A stretch of DNA of 64,000 bases, taken from the NCBI RefSeq assembly GCF_002483235.1, contig NZ_DLHN01000029.1, forward strand, positions 60,812 to 124,811, written 5' to 3'. This stretch comes from Pedobacter glucosidilyticus (lineage in GTDB: Bacteria > Bacteroidota > Bacteroidia > Sphingobacteriales > Sphingobacteriaceae). Below the pieces are notes generated by a model that was not told the DNA's origin, did no database searches, and saw only the letters and a list, made by a program, of their open reading frames with translations. Within the stretch, counting starts at the first letter, position 1; the number at the start of each line of letters is the position of its first letter. Made by a program: the position numbers and the translations under genes. Below are positions 9,701 to 17,845 of the stretch, one piece after another.

Positions 9701-11110
9701 ACCTTCTAAGGTGAAAATAGGTAGATAAACAATCAGGATGATAATTTGCCCGAAAACAGCACTATTCATCATCTTACTTGCTGATGTTTGTACCTCTTTA
9801 TCCATTTGCTTTTGGTTAAGTTGTACAACTGAACCAAATTTACTGCTATGCTTAAGCTGGTGCATGACAGCTTCTACAATAATAACAGCACCATCTACAA
9901 TTAAACCAAAATCTAAAGCGCCTAAACTCATTAAATTTCCGCTTACACCAAAAGTATTCATCATGATGATGGCAAATAGCATAGCAAGCGGAATAACAGA
10001 AGCAACTACTAAACCGGCCCTAAAATTCCCTAAGAAAAGTACCAGAATAAAGACAACAATTAAAGCACCTTCCATCAGGTTAGTTTCAACTGTTTTAATA
10101 GCATTATTGACCATTTTTGTACGGTCTAGAAAAGGCTCTATCTCTACACCTTCTGGTAAGGTCTTTTGTATTTGGGCTACTCTATCTTTAACATTTTTGA
10201 TAACCTCGTTGCTATTTGCGCCTTTAAGCATCATCACAATAGCACCTGCAACTTCACCCTCATCATTATAACATAAGGCACCATAACGTGTTGCATAACC
10301 TGTTTTAACCTCTGCAATATCTTTGATAAGTAAGGTAGTAGAGGTATTTGTTTTTACTGCAATATTTTCAATATCACTTACACTAGCAATTAAACCTTCG
10401 CTTCTGATGAATAAAACGCTAGCACCTTTTTCTATATAAGCACCTCCGGTATTTTGGTTGTTTTGTTCTAGAGCAGAGAAAACATCGTCTATGGTAAGAT
10501 TTAAAGCCTGCAACTTATTGGGATTAAGTGCTATTTCATACTGTTTAAGCTTACCACCAAAACTACTTACTTCTGCTACACCTTTAACACCTAAAAGCTG
10601 GCGTCTTACAATCCAATCCTGAATGGTTCTGAGTTCTGTTTCGTCGTATTTATCTTCATAGCCTTTTTTAGGTTTTACTACGTATTGATAAATCTCGCCT
10701 AAGCCTGTAGAAACCGGACCTAATTCTGGTGTACCTATCCCTTGCGGAATTTCTGTTTGTACTTTTTGTAGTCTTTCCGCAACCTGTTGCCTGGCCCAAT
10801 AAATATCCGTTTCATCAGTAAAAACCAGAGTTACTAATGATAATCCAAACCTAGAAAAGCTACGGATTTCTTTCATCCCATCTATATTACTGTTTGCCTG
10901 CTCTATAGGAAAAGTTACCAGCCTTTCTATATCTGTAGCACCAAAAGAAGGGGCAACAGTAATTACCTGAACCTGATTGTTGGTAATATCTGGTACAGCA
11001 TCTATAGGTAACCGTGTAGTTTGGTAAATACCATAACCAATTAAGGCTAGGGTAAACAAGCCAATGATGAGTTTATTCCTGATGGAAAACTCAATAATCT
11101 TATTTAACAT
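6773..11110 (-). CDS. CusA/CzcA heavy-metal RND pump fused to a TolC-like outer-membrane factor
   Basis: A 1445-aa protein. Residues ~1-1040 are a full HME-RND pump: an N-terminal membrane segment, two large periplasmic loops, two six-helix blocks, and the HME signature DFGLIVDGAVIIVEA near 400, which carries the proton-relay acids. Residues ~1062-1445 are an outer-membrane factor: alternating coiled-coil helices and a beta-strand segment, as in CzcC/TolC. The join, at ~1042-1061 (LGALLLMLSLGISSAQA), looks like a retained signal peptide with a signal-peptidase site. Fused pumps of this size are common in Bacteroidota. The adaptor lies directly downstream, so two genes encode a complete tripartite exporter. 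The family exports Cu/Ag or Co/Zn/Cd; the ion is unknown. Confidence 0.95.
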   Translation of the reverse strand: MLNKIIEFSIRNKLIIGLFTLALIGYGIYQTTRLPIDAVPDITNNQVQVITVAPSFGATDIERLVTFPIEQANSNIDGMKEIRSFSRFGLSLVTLVFTDETDIYWARQQVAERLQKVQTEIPQGIGTPELGPVSTGLGEIYQYVVKPKKGYEDKYDETELRTIQDWIVRRQLLGVKGVAEVSSFGGKLKQYEIALNPNKLQALNLTIDDVFSALEQNNQNTGGAYIEKGASVLFIRSEGLIASVSDIENIAVKTNTSTTLLIKDIAEVKTGYATRYGALCYNDEGEVAGAIVMMLKGANSNEVIKNVKDRVAQIQKTLPEGVEIEPFLDRTKMVNNAIKTVETNLMEGALIVVFILVLFLGNFRAGLVVASVIPLAMLFAIIMMNTFGVSGNLMSLGALDFGLIVDGAVIIVEAVMHQLKHSSKFGSVVQLNQKQMDKEVQTSASKMMNSAVFGQIIILIVYLPIFTLEGIEGKMFKPMAQTVAFALIGAFILSLTYIPMMSALCLNKKLDHKPNFSDQWMYKLERVYQNALARVLKYPKMVLSAVAALFVLALVTLSTLGGEFIPALEEGDFAVDTRVLTGSNLSTTVESTQKAAHILKSRFPEVEKVVTKIGSGEVPTDPMPMEASDMMVILKDKKEWTSAETFNELAEKMGKALEEVPGITTGFQFPVQMRFNELMTGARQDVVCKIFGEDLDTLAYYAQRLGKIINTVEGSQDLFVEPVTGMPQVIINYNRAAIAQYQLTIADVNRMVNTAFAGQSTGLIFEGEKRFDLVVRLGTEQRKSLEDIQNLLVPTPKGPQIPLQQLADVSIQNGPNQIQREDAKRRIIAGFNVKGRDVQSIVDELQKKAETQLKLPAGYYITYGGAFENLNEAKQRLLIAVPVSLALIFVLLFFAFNSVKHGLLIYSAIPLSAIGGIFFLALRGMPFSISAGVGFIALFGVAVLNGIVLIAEFNRLKASGLKNLNRIVLMGTKVRLRPVLMTAFVASLGFLPMALSSGAGAEVQRPLATVVIGGLMIATFLTLFVLPILYIIFEKGAKIKVNPKLGALLLMLSLGISSAQAQQNITLKAAIDTALKNNRMVKSERLKAAYQEQLVKTGAGLPLTNFNTDFGQVNSVYNDLRFGVSQSFQFPTVYARQKNQLKEEAKTAALNIAVKEAELIKAVSLTYFHILNLKEQEGLLLRSDSIYAEFLKKAQLRLAKGETNALETATASSQRGQILMQLKQLKQDVALSELQFKLLLNSNSDFNPAKENLKSVIGFSQLSKVEEHPQLKILEQQKAASKAQLATEKAKRLPEISLGYFNTNFQGVGPDEVFYDRSKRFHSGQVGLGIPIFSSQNNRIAASKINQEIVSQEYELQKQQLENQYQATWAQYQSSLEIVQYFEDKALADADMIAKAAGKQFENGDINYLDWVMLIQQSIGIKSQYLQALKNLNEQSIQLQYLNAK

Positions 11111-11172
11111 AATAAGTATTGCTAATTTTTAAATAAAAAAATACAAGAAAATGTATTGATTAAGCGTAAATA

Positions 11173-11559
11173 TTAGCAAGTTTTTGGCGGCTGCCAGATA
11201 GTAGATAAGTATACAGAATGGATAAACAAACTCCTGTAAACAGGCGTTTTATGTTGTTGTATAATAGCTGGTAGTGTGATAACGCTTAAACTGTATTGGG
11301 GTAAACTTACGTTACAATCTACCTGGTTAATATGGTTGTGTGTTTTAAAAGGTAATTGCATATCACGTTCATAATCTGCATCTCTAACATCTTCTAAAGC
11401 ATAGTGCATGCTAAAAAATTCAAAAATGGTGATATTGTTATCTTGCATTTTATGCTCTATCAGGTGCTCTACCAAAATAGGCAATTTTAACAGCTGATAC
11501 AGTTCTGTAGTGGCTATTAAATGAATGCTTAATAACAATATGGCAATTATCTTTTTCAA
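11173..11559 (-). CDS. Small exported His-rich protein ahead of the metal pump
   Basis: A 128-aa protein, family not recognised. It has a signal-like hydrophobic N-terminus (MKKIIAILLLSIHLIATTEL). Its His residues (HLIEHKMQ, HYALE, THNHIN, QQHKT) and one Cys near the middle could bind metal, which fits the pump 62 bp downstream. The start is TTG at 11559: the nearby ATG is out of frame and runs into a stop. A candidate -7 box lies 8-15 bp upstream. It is probably the first gene of the efflux operon. A role as metal sensor or chaperone is only inference. Confidence 0.65.
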   Translation of the reverse strand: MKKIIAILLLSIHLIATTELYQLLKLPILVEHLIEHKMQDNNITIFEFFSMHYALEDVRDADYERDMQLPFKTHNHINQVDCNVSLPQYSLSVITLPAIIQQHKTPVYRSLFIHSVYLSTIWQPPKTC

Positions 11560-11566
11560 ATCATTA

Positions 11567-11574
11567 CAAATATA
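11567..11574 (-). promoter_or_regulatory. Candidate -7 box of the metal-efflux operon
   Basis: The minus strand reads TATATTTG, a perfect match to the Bacteroidota -7 element TAnnTTTG, 7 bp before the TTG start. If used, the transcript would have almost no leader. No clear -33 TTG was found at standard spacing. Confidence 0.45.
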
Positions 11575-11593
11575 AAGATTATCTTTTCAATGT

Positions 11594-13201
11594 CTAAACA
11601 GTGTTTTTAGTGACTTTGTTTCTGACTTTATAAATCAATAGATATAATAAGCCCAAAACGCCTATCCCTAAAAAAGGATAAACCACAATATCTGGATGTT
11701 TAACGTAGAAAGTAAGCTCGGAGTTTAAGTTAATATCTTGCGCTATAGCAGCAGGTTGCCACCACGATGTTTGCTGTATCATGTCTCCACGTTGGTTAAT
11801 AAAAGCCGATATCCCTGTATTAGCAGAACGGGCAATCCAACGTCTGGTTTCTATGGCTCTTAGACGGGCATATTGTAAATGTTGGTCTTTTCCTGAGGTA
11901 TTGCCCCACCAACCATCATTGGTAATGATAGCAATAAACTGCGCTTCTTTTTTAACATAGCCTGCAACCCAATTACCCCAAATAGATTCGTAACAGATAA
12001 CGGGCGCAACGCCAATACCACTTTGCGAATACAATACTGATGGTTCTTCCTGGTAACCATAGCCACCTGTAGTACCCCCAAATTTGGCAAAAATAGGTTT
12101 CAAGAAAGATAAAGCATTAATAAATGGCATTTTCTCTACCCCGGGTACCAGTTTAGATTTATGGTAGAACTGTACTTTGGCAGAGTTTTCTATCGCAATG
12201 GCAGTATTAAAACTATCCCAATACTGGTTACTTTGAGCATTAAATTTTGCTGTTTTAGTTTTTGGGGTTTGATAAGTTAAATAGGTTTCTGCCCCGGTAA
12301 TTAAAGTTGCATTGGCGTAAGGCTGCATAAATTGTTGTAGTCGGTAAAATATACTTCCTTGCCTGATGTAATCTTCATTTACATATTCTGGAATAGCTGT
12401 TTCTGGCCAAATGATAAACTCGGTATTTACCTTTATTGCTTTACCACTTAAAGCAATCAAAGTATCTAATTGCTGGTTAGTAGTATAACTTTCATATTTA
12501 GCATAAGGGTCTATATTGGGTTGTACTACTACTACATGGGCGGGGTTACTTTCTTCTTCATAATTGCTATAAGTGAGGGTAGAAAAACCTATCGGGATAA
12601 GCACCCAGCAAGCTAAACCTGCTAATAGTTTGAATGTGTTTCTTTGCTTTTTCTCACTGTTTTTTAACTGTTTCCAGATGTTAAATAATAGGATATTACT
12701 TCCTAAAATCCATAAAGAGCCTCCGTAAACACCCGTATACTCGTACCATTGGATAAACTGCGGACTGCTAGCAAAACCGTTTCCTAAAGTCATCCATGGG
12801 AAGTTTAAATCCCAGCTTTGGTGTAAATACTCGTAAGAAATCCAAAAACCTATGAGGGCTATATCAGCTAAAATGGGCTGGGTGATATTTTTAAGTTTGT
12901 AATAGCAGAAAAAGCTTAAAGTCATCAAAAAAGCGCCTAATAAATAAGCCACAATAGAGCCTTCTGGCGATGCATTCCAAATCCAATAAATACTAGCGGT
13001 ATTCCACAATAAAAAGGTTAAACCGGCTGTAATAAATACTTTTCTCCCTTTTTGTTGAGTGTCACTGTTGTGGATGTTTTCTATAGCTGCTAATAGCGGA
13101 AAAAAACCTATCAATAATAACAAAGAAGTGTAAGGAATAGGTGGCCAAGCTATAAAAAGTATAATAGCTGATATAAGTGCGTATTGGATATGCTTTTTCA
13201 T
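11594..13201 (-). CDS. lnt: Apolipoprotein N-acyltransferase
   Basis: A 535-aa inner-membrane enzyme. It adds the third acyl chain to the N-terminal Cys of lipoproteins, which many proteins here need (GldJ, the RND adaptor and the small lipoproteins). About six N-terminal membrane helices are followed by a periplasmic nitrilase-like domain and a last C-terminal helix. The catalytic triad is visible: Glu267 (WPETAIPEY), Lys348 (YHKSKLVPG) and Cys403 (VICYESIWG). It starts 7 bp after the stop of the toxin gene on the same strand, so it may be co-transcribed with the toxin-antitoxin pair. Confidence 0.96.
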   Translation of the reverse strand: MKKHIQYALISAIILFIAWPPIPYTSLLLLIGFFPLLAAIENIHNSDTQQKGRKVFITAGLTFLLWNTASIYWIWNASPEGSIVAYLLGAFLMTLSFFCYYKLKNITQPILADIALIGFWISYEYLHQSWDLNFPWMTLGNGFASSPQFIQWYEYTGVYGGSLWILGSNILLFNIWKQLKNSEKKQRNTFKLLAGLACWVLIPIGFSTLTYSNYEEESNPAHVVVVQPNIDPYAKYESYTTNQQLDTLIALSGKAIKVNTEFIIWPETAIPEYVNEDYIRQGSIFYRLQQFMQPYANATLITGAETYLTYQTPKTKTAKFNAQSNQYWDSFNTAIAIENSAKVQFYHKSKLVPGVEKMPFINALSFLKPIFAKFGGTTGGYGYQEEPSVLYSQSGIGVAPVICYESIWGNWVAGYVKKEAQFIAIITNDGWWGNTSGKDQHLQYARLRAIETRRWIARSANTGISAFINQRGDMIQQTSWWQPAAIAQDINLNSELTFYVKHPDIVVYPFLGIGVLGLLYLLIYKVRNKVTKNTV

Positions 13202-13208
13202 TTAATTT

Positions 13209-13526
13209 TTAGCGAATATTTTTTGTTAAAAGGTCTAGAAGTTTTTGAGGGTTTTGTCTGTTGTCCCAAAAAGCAGTAATGATAATTTGTGTATCTGTAA
13301 TTTTGTATAAGATACTATAATGCCCCATGGCAGAAATTCGTGTTTCGGGATAATCCGTAGTCACAAATGCTTCTGGATTTTGAGCAACTATTTCAGATCT
13401 TTCTTTAATTTCTTGAATAAGTTTTTGTGCAAATTTTGCTGAATGGTTTCTTTTAATCCAGTAGTTTAAGATAGCTCTTCTTTGCTTAACAGCAGTTTGA
13501 GTCCAAATTATAGACCTTTTAGCCAT
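13209..13526 (-). CDS. RelE/ParE-family toxin
   Basis: A 105-aa type II toxin-antitoxin toxin. It has the ParE/RelE fold pattern: basic N-terminal helices (WTQTAVKQRRAILNYWIKRNHSAKFAQKLIQEI), then strands with the conserved Arg and Tyr (TRISAMGHYSILYKI) and a C-terminal AFWDNRQNPQKL. RelE members cut mRNA on the ribosome and ParE members poison gyrase; the sequence does not decide between them. It overlaps the antitoxin by 19 bp and follows it, the usual order for this group. Confidence 0.88.
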   Translation of the reverse strand: MAKRSIIWTQTAVKQRRAILNYWIKRNHSAKFAQKLIQEIKERSEIVAQNPEAFVTTDYPETRISAMGHYSILYKITDTQIIITAFWDNRQNPQKLLDLLTKNIR

Positions 13527-13750
13527 TCTAAATCTTCTTTATCAAGGTCATCTTGAGAAATAACTTGATTATTTTCAATATCTAAATCGCTTAATTTTAA
13601 TAAAGCAATTTGTGCATCAGACAAGTTTACTTTCATATCAGTTTTAGTATGCTGCTGTAACAACTTGTCAAGTGCATTTAAGTAGTCTTGATTGGATATT
13701 GTAAGCAACTTATCTATAATATTATTCCTTAAAGTGTTGATATTACTCAT
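13508..13750 (-). CDS. Antitoxin partner of the RelE/ParE toxin
   Basis: An 80-aa acidic protein upstream of and overlapping the toxin gene. Its N-terminal half is helical (LRNNIIDKLLTISNQDYLNALDKLL). The C-terminus is acidic (SQDDLDKEDLEWLKGL) and would be the toxin-binding tail. I see no clear DNA-binding motif. The assignment rests mainly on position, overlap and composition. Unlike most such pairs it lies tightly between rsmI and lnt on the same strand. Confidence 0.8.
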   Translation of the reverse strand: MSNINTLRNNIIDKLLTISNQDYLNALDKLLQQHTKTDMKVNLSDAQIALLKLSDLDIENNQVISQDDLDKEDLEWLKGL

Positions 13751-13790
13751 AGTTCTATAAATTTCGGCTTTTGTTTGTGTATAACAAAAA

Positions 13791-14498
13791 CTAATCTCTA
13801 AATTTCTCTTTTACAGGTTTGTCTGCTGGTTTACCAGCTAAACAAATCACAAACTCGCCTTTAAGGGTATTTGTTTCAAAGTAGTTTTTTACTTCTGTTA
13901 AAGTACCTCTTTTGGTTTCTTCGTACATTTTGGTTAGTTCTCTAGAAACAGAAACTTCTCTTTCTTCGCCAAAAAACGTGATAAACTCTTCTAAAGATTT
14001 TAACAAGCGGTGTGGCGATTCGTAAAAAATCATGGTCCTTTCCTCTGAAGCCAGTTCTTTTAATCGTGTTTGGCGACCTTTTTTAACAGGTAAAAAACCT
14101 TCAAATACAAATCTATCATTAGGCAAGCCCGAGTTTACCAAAGCCGGTACAAAAGCTGTTGCACCTGGTAAACACTCAACTTCCAAATCGTTTTTAATGG
14201 CTTCGCGGGTAAGTAAATAGCCCGGGTCTGAGATGGCTGGCGTACCTGCATCAGAAATTAAAGCAATATTTTGCCCTTCTTTTAAGAAACGGATAATCTC
14301 ATTAACGGCCTTATGCTCATTATGTTGGTGGTGCGAGAAAAGTTTTTTTTCGATACCAAAATGTTTTAGCATAGGAGAAGAGTTTCTGGTGTCTTCTGCC
14401 AAAATAATATCTACCTCTTTTAAAACTTTAACAGCTCTAAAAGTCATATCATCAAGATTCCCTATGGGCGTGGGTACGAGGTATAGTTTTCCGTTCAT
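13791..14498 (-). CDS. rsmI: 16S rRNA (cytidine-1402-2'-O)-methyltransferase
   Basis: A 235-aa SAM-dependent methyltransferase of the tetrapyrrole-methylase fold. It methylates the ribose of C1402 in the ribosomal P site. Diagnostic motifs are LYLVPTPIGNLDDMTFRA at the N-terminus, AEDTRNS, ALISDAGTPAISDPG, and EGFLPVKKGRQTRLKEL. It is shorter than the ~285-aa E. coli enzyme because it lacks the extra C-terminal domain. It is divergent from serS, with a shared ~190-bp promoter region. Confidence 0.95.
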   Translation of the reverse strand: MNGKLYLVPTPIGNLDDMTFRAVKVLKEVDIILAEDTRNSSPMLKHFGIEKKLFSHHQHNEHKAVNEIIRFLKEGQNIALISDAGTPAISDPGYLLTREAIKNDLEVECLPGATAFVPALVNSGLPNDRFVFEGFLPVKKGRQTRLKELASEERTMIFYESPHRLLKSLEEFITFFGEEREVSVSRELTKMYEETKRGTLTEVKNYFETNTLKGEFVICLAGKPADKPVKEKFRD

Positions 14499-14661
14499 GC
14501 TTTAGCTTAACCCTAAACTGCTCTAAAAGAGAGGAAATTTTGGGTCTGTGTTTTATTTCCTAATTAACACTATCTGTTTTTATTTAATCTTACAAATGGT
14601 TTCTCTTTCTAAAGTGATAAAAATATCTAGCCTCAAAAATCGTAAATCGTACATCCTTTTA

Positions 14662-14669
14662 TATCTTTG
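14662..14669 (+). promoter_or_regulatory. -7 box of serS
   Basis: TATCTTTG is a perfect TAnnTTTG match, 17 bp before the serS ATG, in the divergent spacer shared with rsmI. Confidence 0.6.
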
Positions 14670-14686
14670 CAGAAAAAATAAAAATC

Positions 14687-15958
14687 ATGCTGCAAGTTAG
14701 TTATATCCGCGAAAATAAAGAGCAGGTTCTAGAACGTTTAAGTGTAAGAAATTTTAGTCAGCCAGAGTTGGTTGATGAAATTATCAGTTTAGATGAGAAA
14801 AGACGCTCTACGCAATCCAAAGGAGACGCTTTGCAGGCAGAAGCAAATGCAGCAGCCAAGCAAATTGGTGAGCTCATGAAACAAGGTAAAAAAGAAGATG
14901 CAGAGGCTATTAAAGCAAAAACATCATCATCAAAAGAAGAGATAAAAAAACTATATGATGAGCTTGCTGTGATAGAGCAGGAATTACATCAAAAATTAGT
15001 TCAAATACCCAATTTACCTCATTCATCTGTACCTAAAGGTAAAACTCCGGAAGAAAATGAAGTAGTTTTAACCTATGGTCAAATGCCAAATTTGGCAGAT
15101 GATGCTTTACCACATTGGGAGTTAGCCGCAAAATACGATTTGATTGATTTTGAATTGGGGGTTAAAATCACGGGAGCTGGTTTCCCAGTTTATAAAGGTA
15201 AGGGCGCTAAACTACAAAGAGCCTTAATTAACTATTTTTTAGCTGAGGCTGAGAAATCTGGTTATGAAGAAATGATGTTACCACATTTGGTAAATGAAGC
15301 ATCGGGTTTTGGTACGGGGCAATTGCCAGATAAAGAGGGGCAAATGTATCATGTAGGCTTAGATAATTTATATTTAATACCTACTGCCGAGGTACCTATC
15401 ACTAATTTATACAGGGATGTTATTTTAAAAGAAGACCAGCTACCTATTAAAAACTGTGGTTATACGCCTTGTTTTAGAAGAGAAGCAGGTTCTTATGGCG
15501 CACATGTAAGAGGTTTAAACCGCTTACACCAGTTTGATAAGGTAGAAATTGTACAAGTGGTACATCCTGATAAATCTTATGATGTGTTAGAGCAAATGAG
15601 CCTGCATGTACAAAGCTTATTACAAAGCTTAGGCTTACATTACCGCGTTTTAAGGTTATGTGGTGGAGATATGGGTTTCACATCGGCTTTAACGTATGAT
15701 ATGGAAGTATGGAGTGCTGCACAACAACGCTGGTTAGAGGTTTCTTCTGTTTCCAACTTTGAAACTTACCAAAGTAACCGCCTGAAATTAAGATTTAAAG
15801 GTAGCGAGGGTAAAACTCAACTAGCACATACTTTAAACGGAAGTGCTTTAGCTTTACCAAGAATTGTAGCTTCTATTTTAGAGAATTACCAAACACCAGA
15901 AGGCATTAAAATTCCTGATGTTTTGGTGCCTTATACAGGTTTTGATATGATTAAATAA
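14687..15958 (+). CDS. serS: Seryl-tRNA synthetase
   Basis: A 423-aa class II synthetase of normal length. It charges tRNA-Ser and tRNA-Sec with serine. A long N-terminal coiled-coil tRNA-binding arm (~30-100) precedes the catalytic core. The core contains class II motif 2 (CFRREAGSYG), the serine pocket (TAEVPITNLY), SNFETYQSNRLKLRFK, and motif 3 (LNGSALALPRIVASILENYQ). A -7 box lies 17 bp upstream and a strong terminator follows, so it is probably monocistronic. Confidence 0.98.
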   Translation: MLQVSYIRENKEQVLERLSVRNFSQPELVDEIISLDEKRRSTQSKGDALQAEANAAAKQIGELMKQGKKEDAEAIKAKTSSSKEEIKKLYDELAVIEQELHQKLVQIPNLPHSSVPKGKTPEENEVVLTYGQMPNLADDALPHWELAAKYDLIDFELGVKITGAGFPVYKGKGAKLQRALINYFLAEAEKSGYEEMMLPHLVNEASGFGTGQLPDKEGQMYHVGLDNLYLIPTAEVPITNLYRDVILKEDQLPIKNCGYTPCFRREAGSYGAHVRGLNRLHQFDKVEIVQVVHPDKSYDVLEQMSLHVQSLLQSLGLHYRVLRLCGGDMGFTSALTYDMEVWSAAQQRWLEVSSVSNFETYQSNRLKLRFKGSEGKTQLAHTLNGSALALPRIVASILENYQTPEGIKIPDVLVPYTGFDMIK

Positions 15959-15980
15959 TTAAAAAAAGCTTAAAAGAAAA

Positions 15981-16010
15981 GGGCGAAACTTAAACGTTTC
16001 GCTCTTTTTT
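15981..16010 (+). terminator. serS terminator
   Basis: The stem GGGCGAAAC / GTTTCGCTC (one G-T pair) with loop TTAAAC is followed by TTTTTTT. The convergent DUF4112 gene ends in the T-run. Confidence 0.85.
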
Positions 16011-16483
16011 TATAACCAATTTTGCAAAAGCGTATACAAATAAGCAAACACATAGTATAAAGCAATAGCAATTAAGCCCAATACCACTACAGCAATAAGT
16101 ATAAAACCAATGATGATACCCGTTATACTACCAGTATGTTTACCTTCTGTATAGTGTTCTCTTAATAATTTAATATTCCTACTGTTGGCTTTAAAGCCGA
16201 AATCAAAGAAATAGCCTAAAATTGGGATAGCGCCTAAAATGGTATCTATTAGAACATTACCAAACATTTTAATAGCCACTTTTTTGCTGGCTCCATTTTT
16301 CAGCATGGTAGCAATAAGGGCTAAGGAAACAGCAAAACCTGCCAAATCTCCCAGATAGGGAATAAAATTTAAAATAGGGTCTAAACCAAAACGATAGCCT
16401 TTAATACTAAACTGTTCATCCATCAGTTTAGAAATACGTTCTACCCATCTTAATTTATCATTTTTAAACGGCTGCTGGTTCAT
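16010..16483 (-). CDS. DUF4112-family small membrane protein
   Basis: A 157-aa protein with the DUF4112 pattern: an N-terminal amphipathic part (LMDEQFSIKGYRFGLDPILNFIPYLGD), a hydrophobic segment (LAGFAVSLALIATML), AIPILGYFFDFGFKANSRNIKLL, and one strong C-terminal membrane helix pair (~120-157). It is probably in the inner membrane. No function is established for the family. It lies 39 bp downstream of the DUF389 gene on the same strand, so the two are likely co-transcribed. Confidence 0.85.
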   Translation of the reverse strand: MNQQPFKNDKLRWVERISKLMDEQFSIKGYRFGLDPILNFIPYLGDLAGFAVSLALIATMLKNGASKKVAIKMFGNVLIDTILGAIPILGYFFDFGFKANSRNIKLLREHYTEGKHTGSITGIIIGFILIAVVVLGLIAIALYYVFAYLYTLLQNWL

Positions 16484-16522
16484 TTTACTATTTTAGCTCA
16501 ACAAGCAATTTATATACCTTAT

Positions 16523-17839
16523 TTACCTGTTGATCATAATTAGAGTATCTTTATTTAGCCTCAACTTTAGAAAAGCATAAAGCTTCTTTGCTTCCTGATT
16601 GCTTAAAGAAGTTTTTTTCTTCCAATTGATGATTACATGCGTTATCGTATCTGCGGTTTGCTGACTTTGTTTTAAATTTACCATCTCTCCGATACTAATT
16701 TGATTGGCTTCTGGGTATAAAACGGCAAGTTCTTTAGAGATATTTGATGTAGAATCTGACTGGTTTTCACTGCTGATTGGTGAAGTAGCTTTTAAATTTA
16801 TGGCATTTAACATGCTTGCAGCCACTTCACGGCTCATGTCTGCAATTTCTTCTTTAGAAACATTTACTCTAGAAAGCTTTATTCTTAAATCATCAAAACC
16901 ACTGGCTTTTAATAAACTATCATAACTGGCTATTTCTTGGTCAGAAACTGGTTTGCCAGCAATAACAACCTGTACGTATTTTAAAGAGTCTCTATTTTCG
17001 ATATTCCATTTTAGCACTTCTGTTTCATCATTACTAATTTTATTGATGATGATATTTTGCACCTGCCTGTTCATCTTATTTTTAAGATATACCTCCCACA
17101 AAAAATAGCCGCTTGGCAGTACTACAAAAAGCAAGGCAAAAGACATAATCCTGCTTACCCTTTTACGGGTTTTAATGTCCATATATTGCCTTAAAGGGAA
17201 TTGTAGAAATTTGATTACCAAATAGGTAGATAAACTGATAAAAATAGCATTGATGATAAAAAGGTAAAACGCTCCGGCAAAAATCATCAACTGCCCGGTA
17301 GCAAGCCCAAAACCTGCCGAACAAAGTGGTGGCATTAAGGCTGTAGCAATAGCAACCCCTGGTATGGCATTGGTTTTCTCTTTTCTTGACCCTGATACAA
17401 TACCCGCTACACCTCCAAAAAATGCCACCATTACATCTAATAAAGTAGGCTGGGTACGGGCTAAAATTTCTGTAGTAGCATCGCCCAAAGGAGTAATGGT
17501 AAAATAGATATAAGCAGTGGTTAAACTGATAAATGTAGCCATACCCAGATTGCGTAAAGAGCGAGTAAGCATTTCTTTATCATTTATTCCAAATGCTAAA
17601 CCAACACCTAAAATGGGCGACATTAGCGGCGAAATAAGCATAGCACCTATAATAACCGCAGCAGAATTTACATCTAATCCTATAGAAGCAAGTACGGCAG
17701 AACATATCAGAATCCAGATATTATATCCTTTTAAATCTATATTCTCATTGATATTTTTAACAGTTCCTTCTTGGTCTGTGGTTTCTTGTAAATGAAATAT
17801 CTTTTGTACGTAGTTTTTAATAAGATCTGCCAAATTCAT
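16523..17839 (-). CDS. DUF389-family membrane protein
   Basis: A 438-aa protein. The membrane domain (~35-270) carries the conserved DUF389 signature (SAVLASIGLDVNSAAVIIGAM, then ISPLMSPILGVGLAFGIND, then ATALMPPLCSAGFGLATG). A soluble C-terminal half (~270-438) looks periplasmic or cytosolic with a periodic fold. The biochemical role of the family is not established. It is the middle gene of a three-gene run (17846 gene, DUF389, DUF4112) with only 6 bp to the gene upstream. Confidence 0.9.
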   Translation of the reverse strand: MNLADLIKNYVQKIFHLQETTDQEGTVKNINENIDLKGYNIWILICSAVLASIGLDVNSAAVIIGAMLISPLMSPILGVGLAFGINDKEMLTRSLRNLGMATFISLTTAYIYFTITPLGDATTEILARTQPTLLDVMVAFFGGVAGIVSGSRKEKTNAIPGVAIATALMPPLCSAGFGLATGQLMIFAGAFYLFIINAIFISLSTYLVIKFLQFPLRQYMDIKTRKRVSRIMSFALLFVVLPSGYFLWEVYLKNKMNRQVQNIIINKISNDETEVLKWNIENRDSLKYVQVVIAGKPVSDQEIASYDSLLKASGFDDLRIKLSRVNVSKEEIADMSREVAASMLNAINLKATSPISSENQSDSTSNISKELAVLYPEANQISIGEMVNLKQSQQTADTITHVIINWKKKTSLSNQEAKKLYAFLKLRLNKDTLIMINR

Positions 17840-17845
17840 AGTTAA

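Noticed and set aside
8016..10271. Several 60-180-aa plus-strand frames opposite the RND pump gene
   Set aside because: They lie antisense to a clearly conserved gene and have no start signals or recognisable domains.
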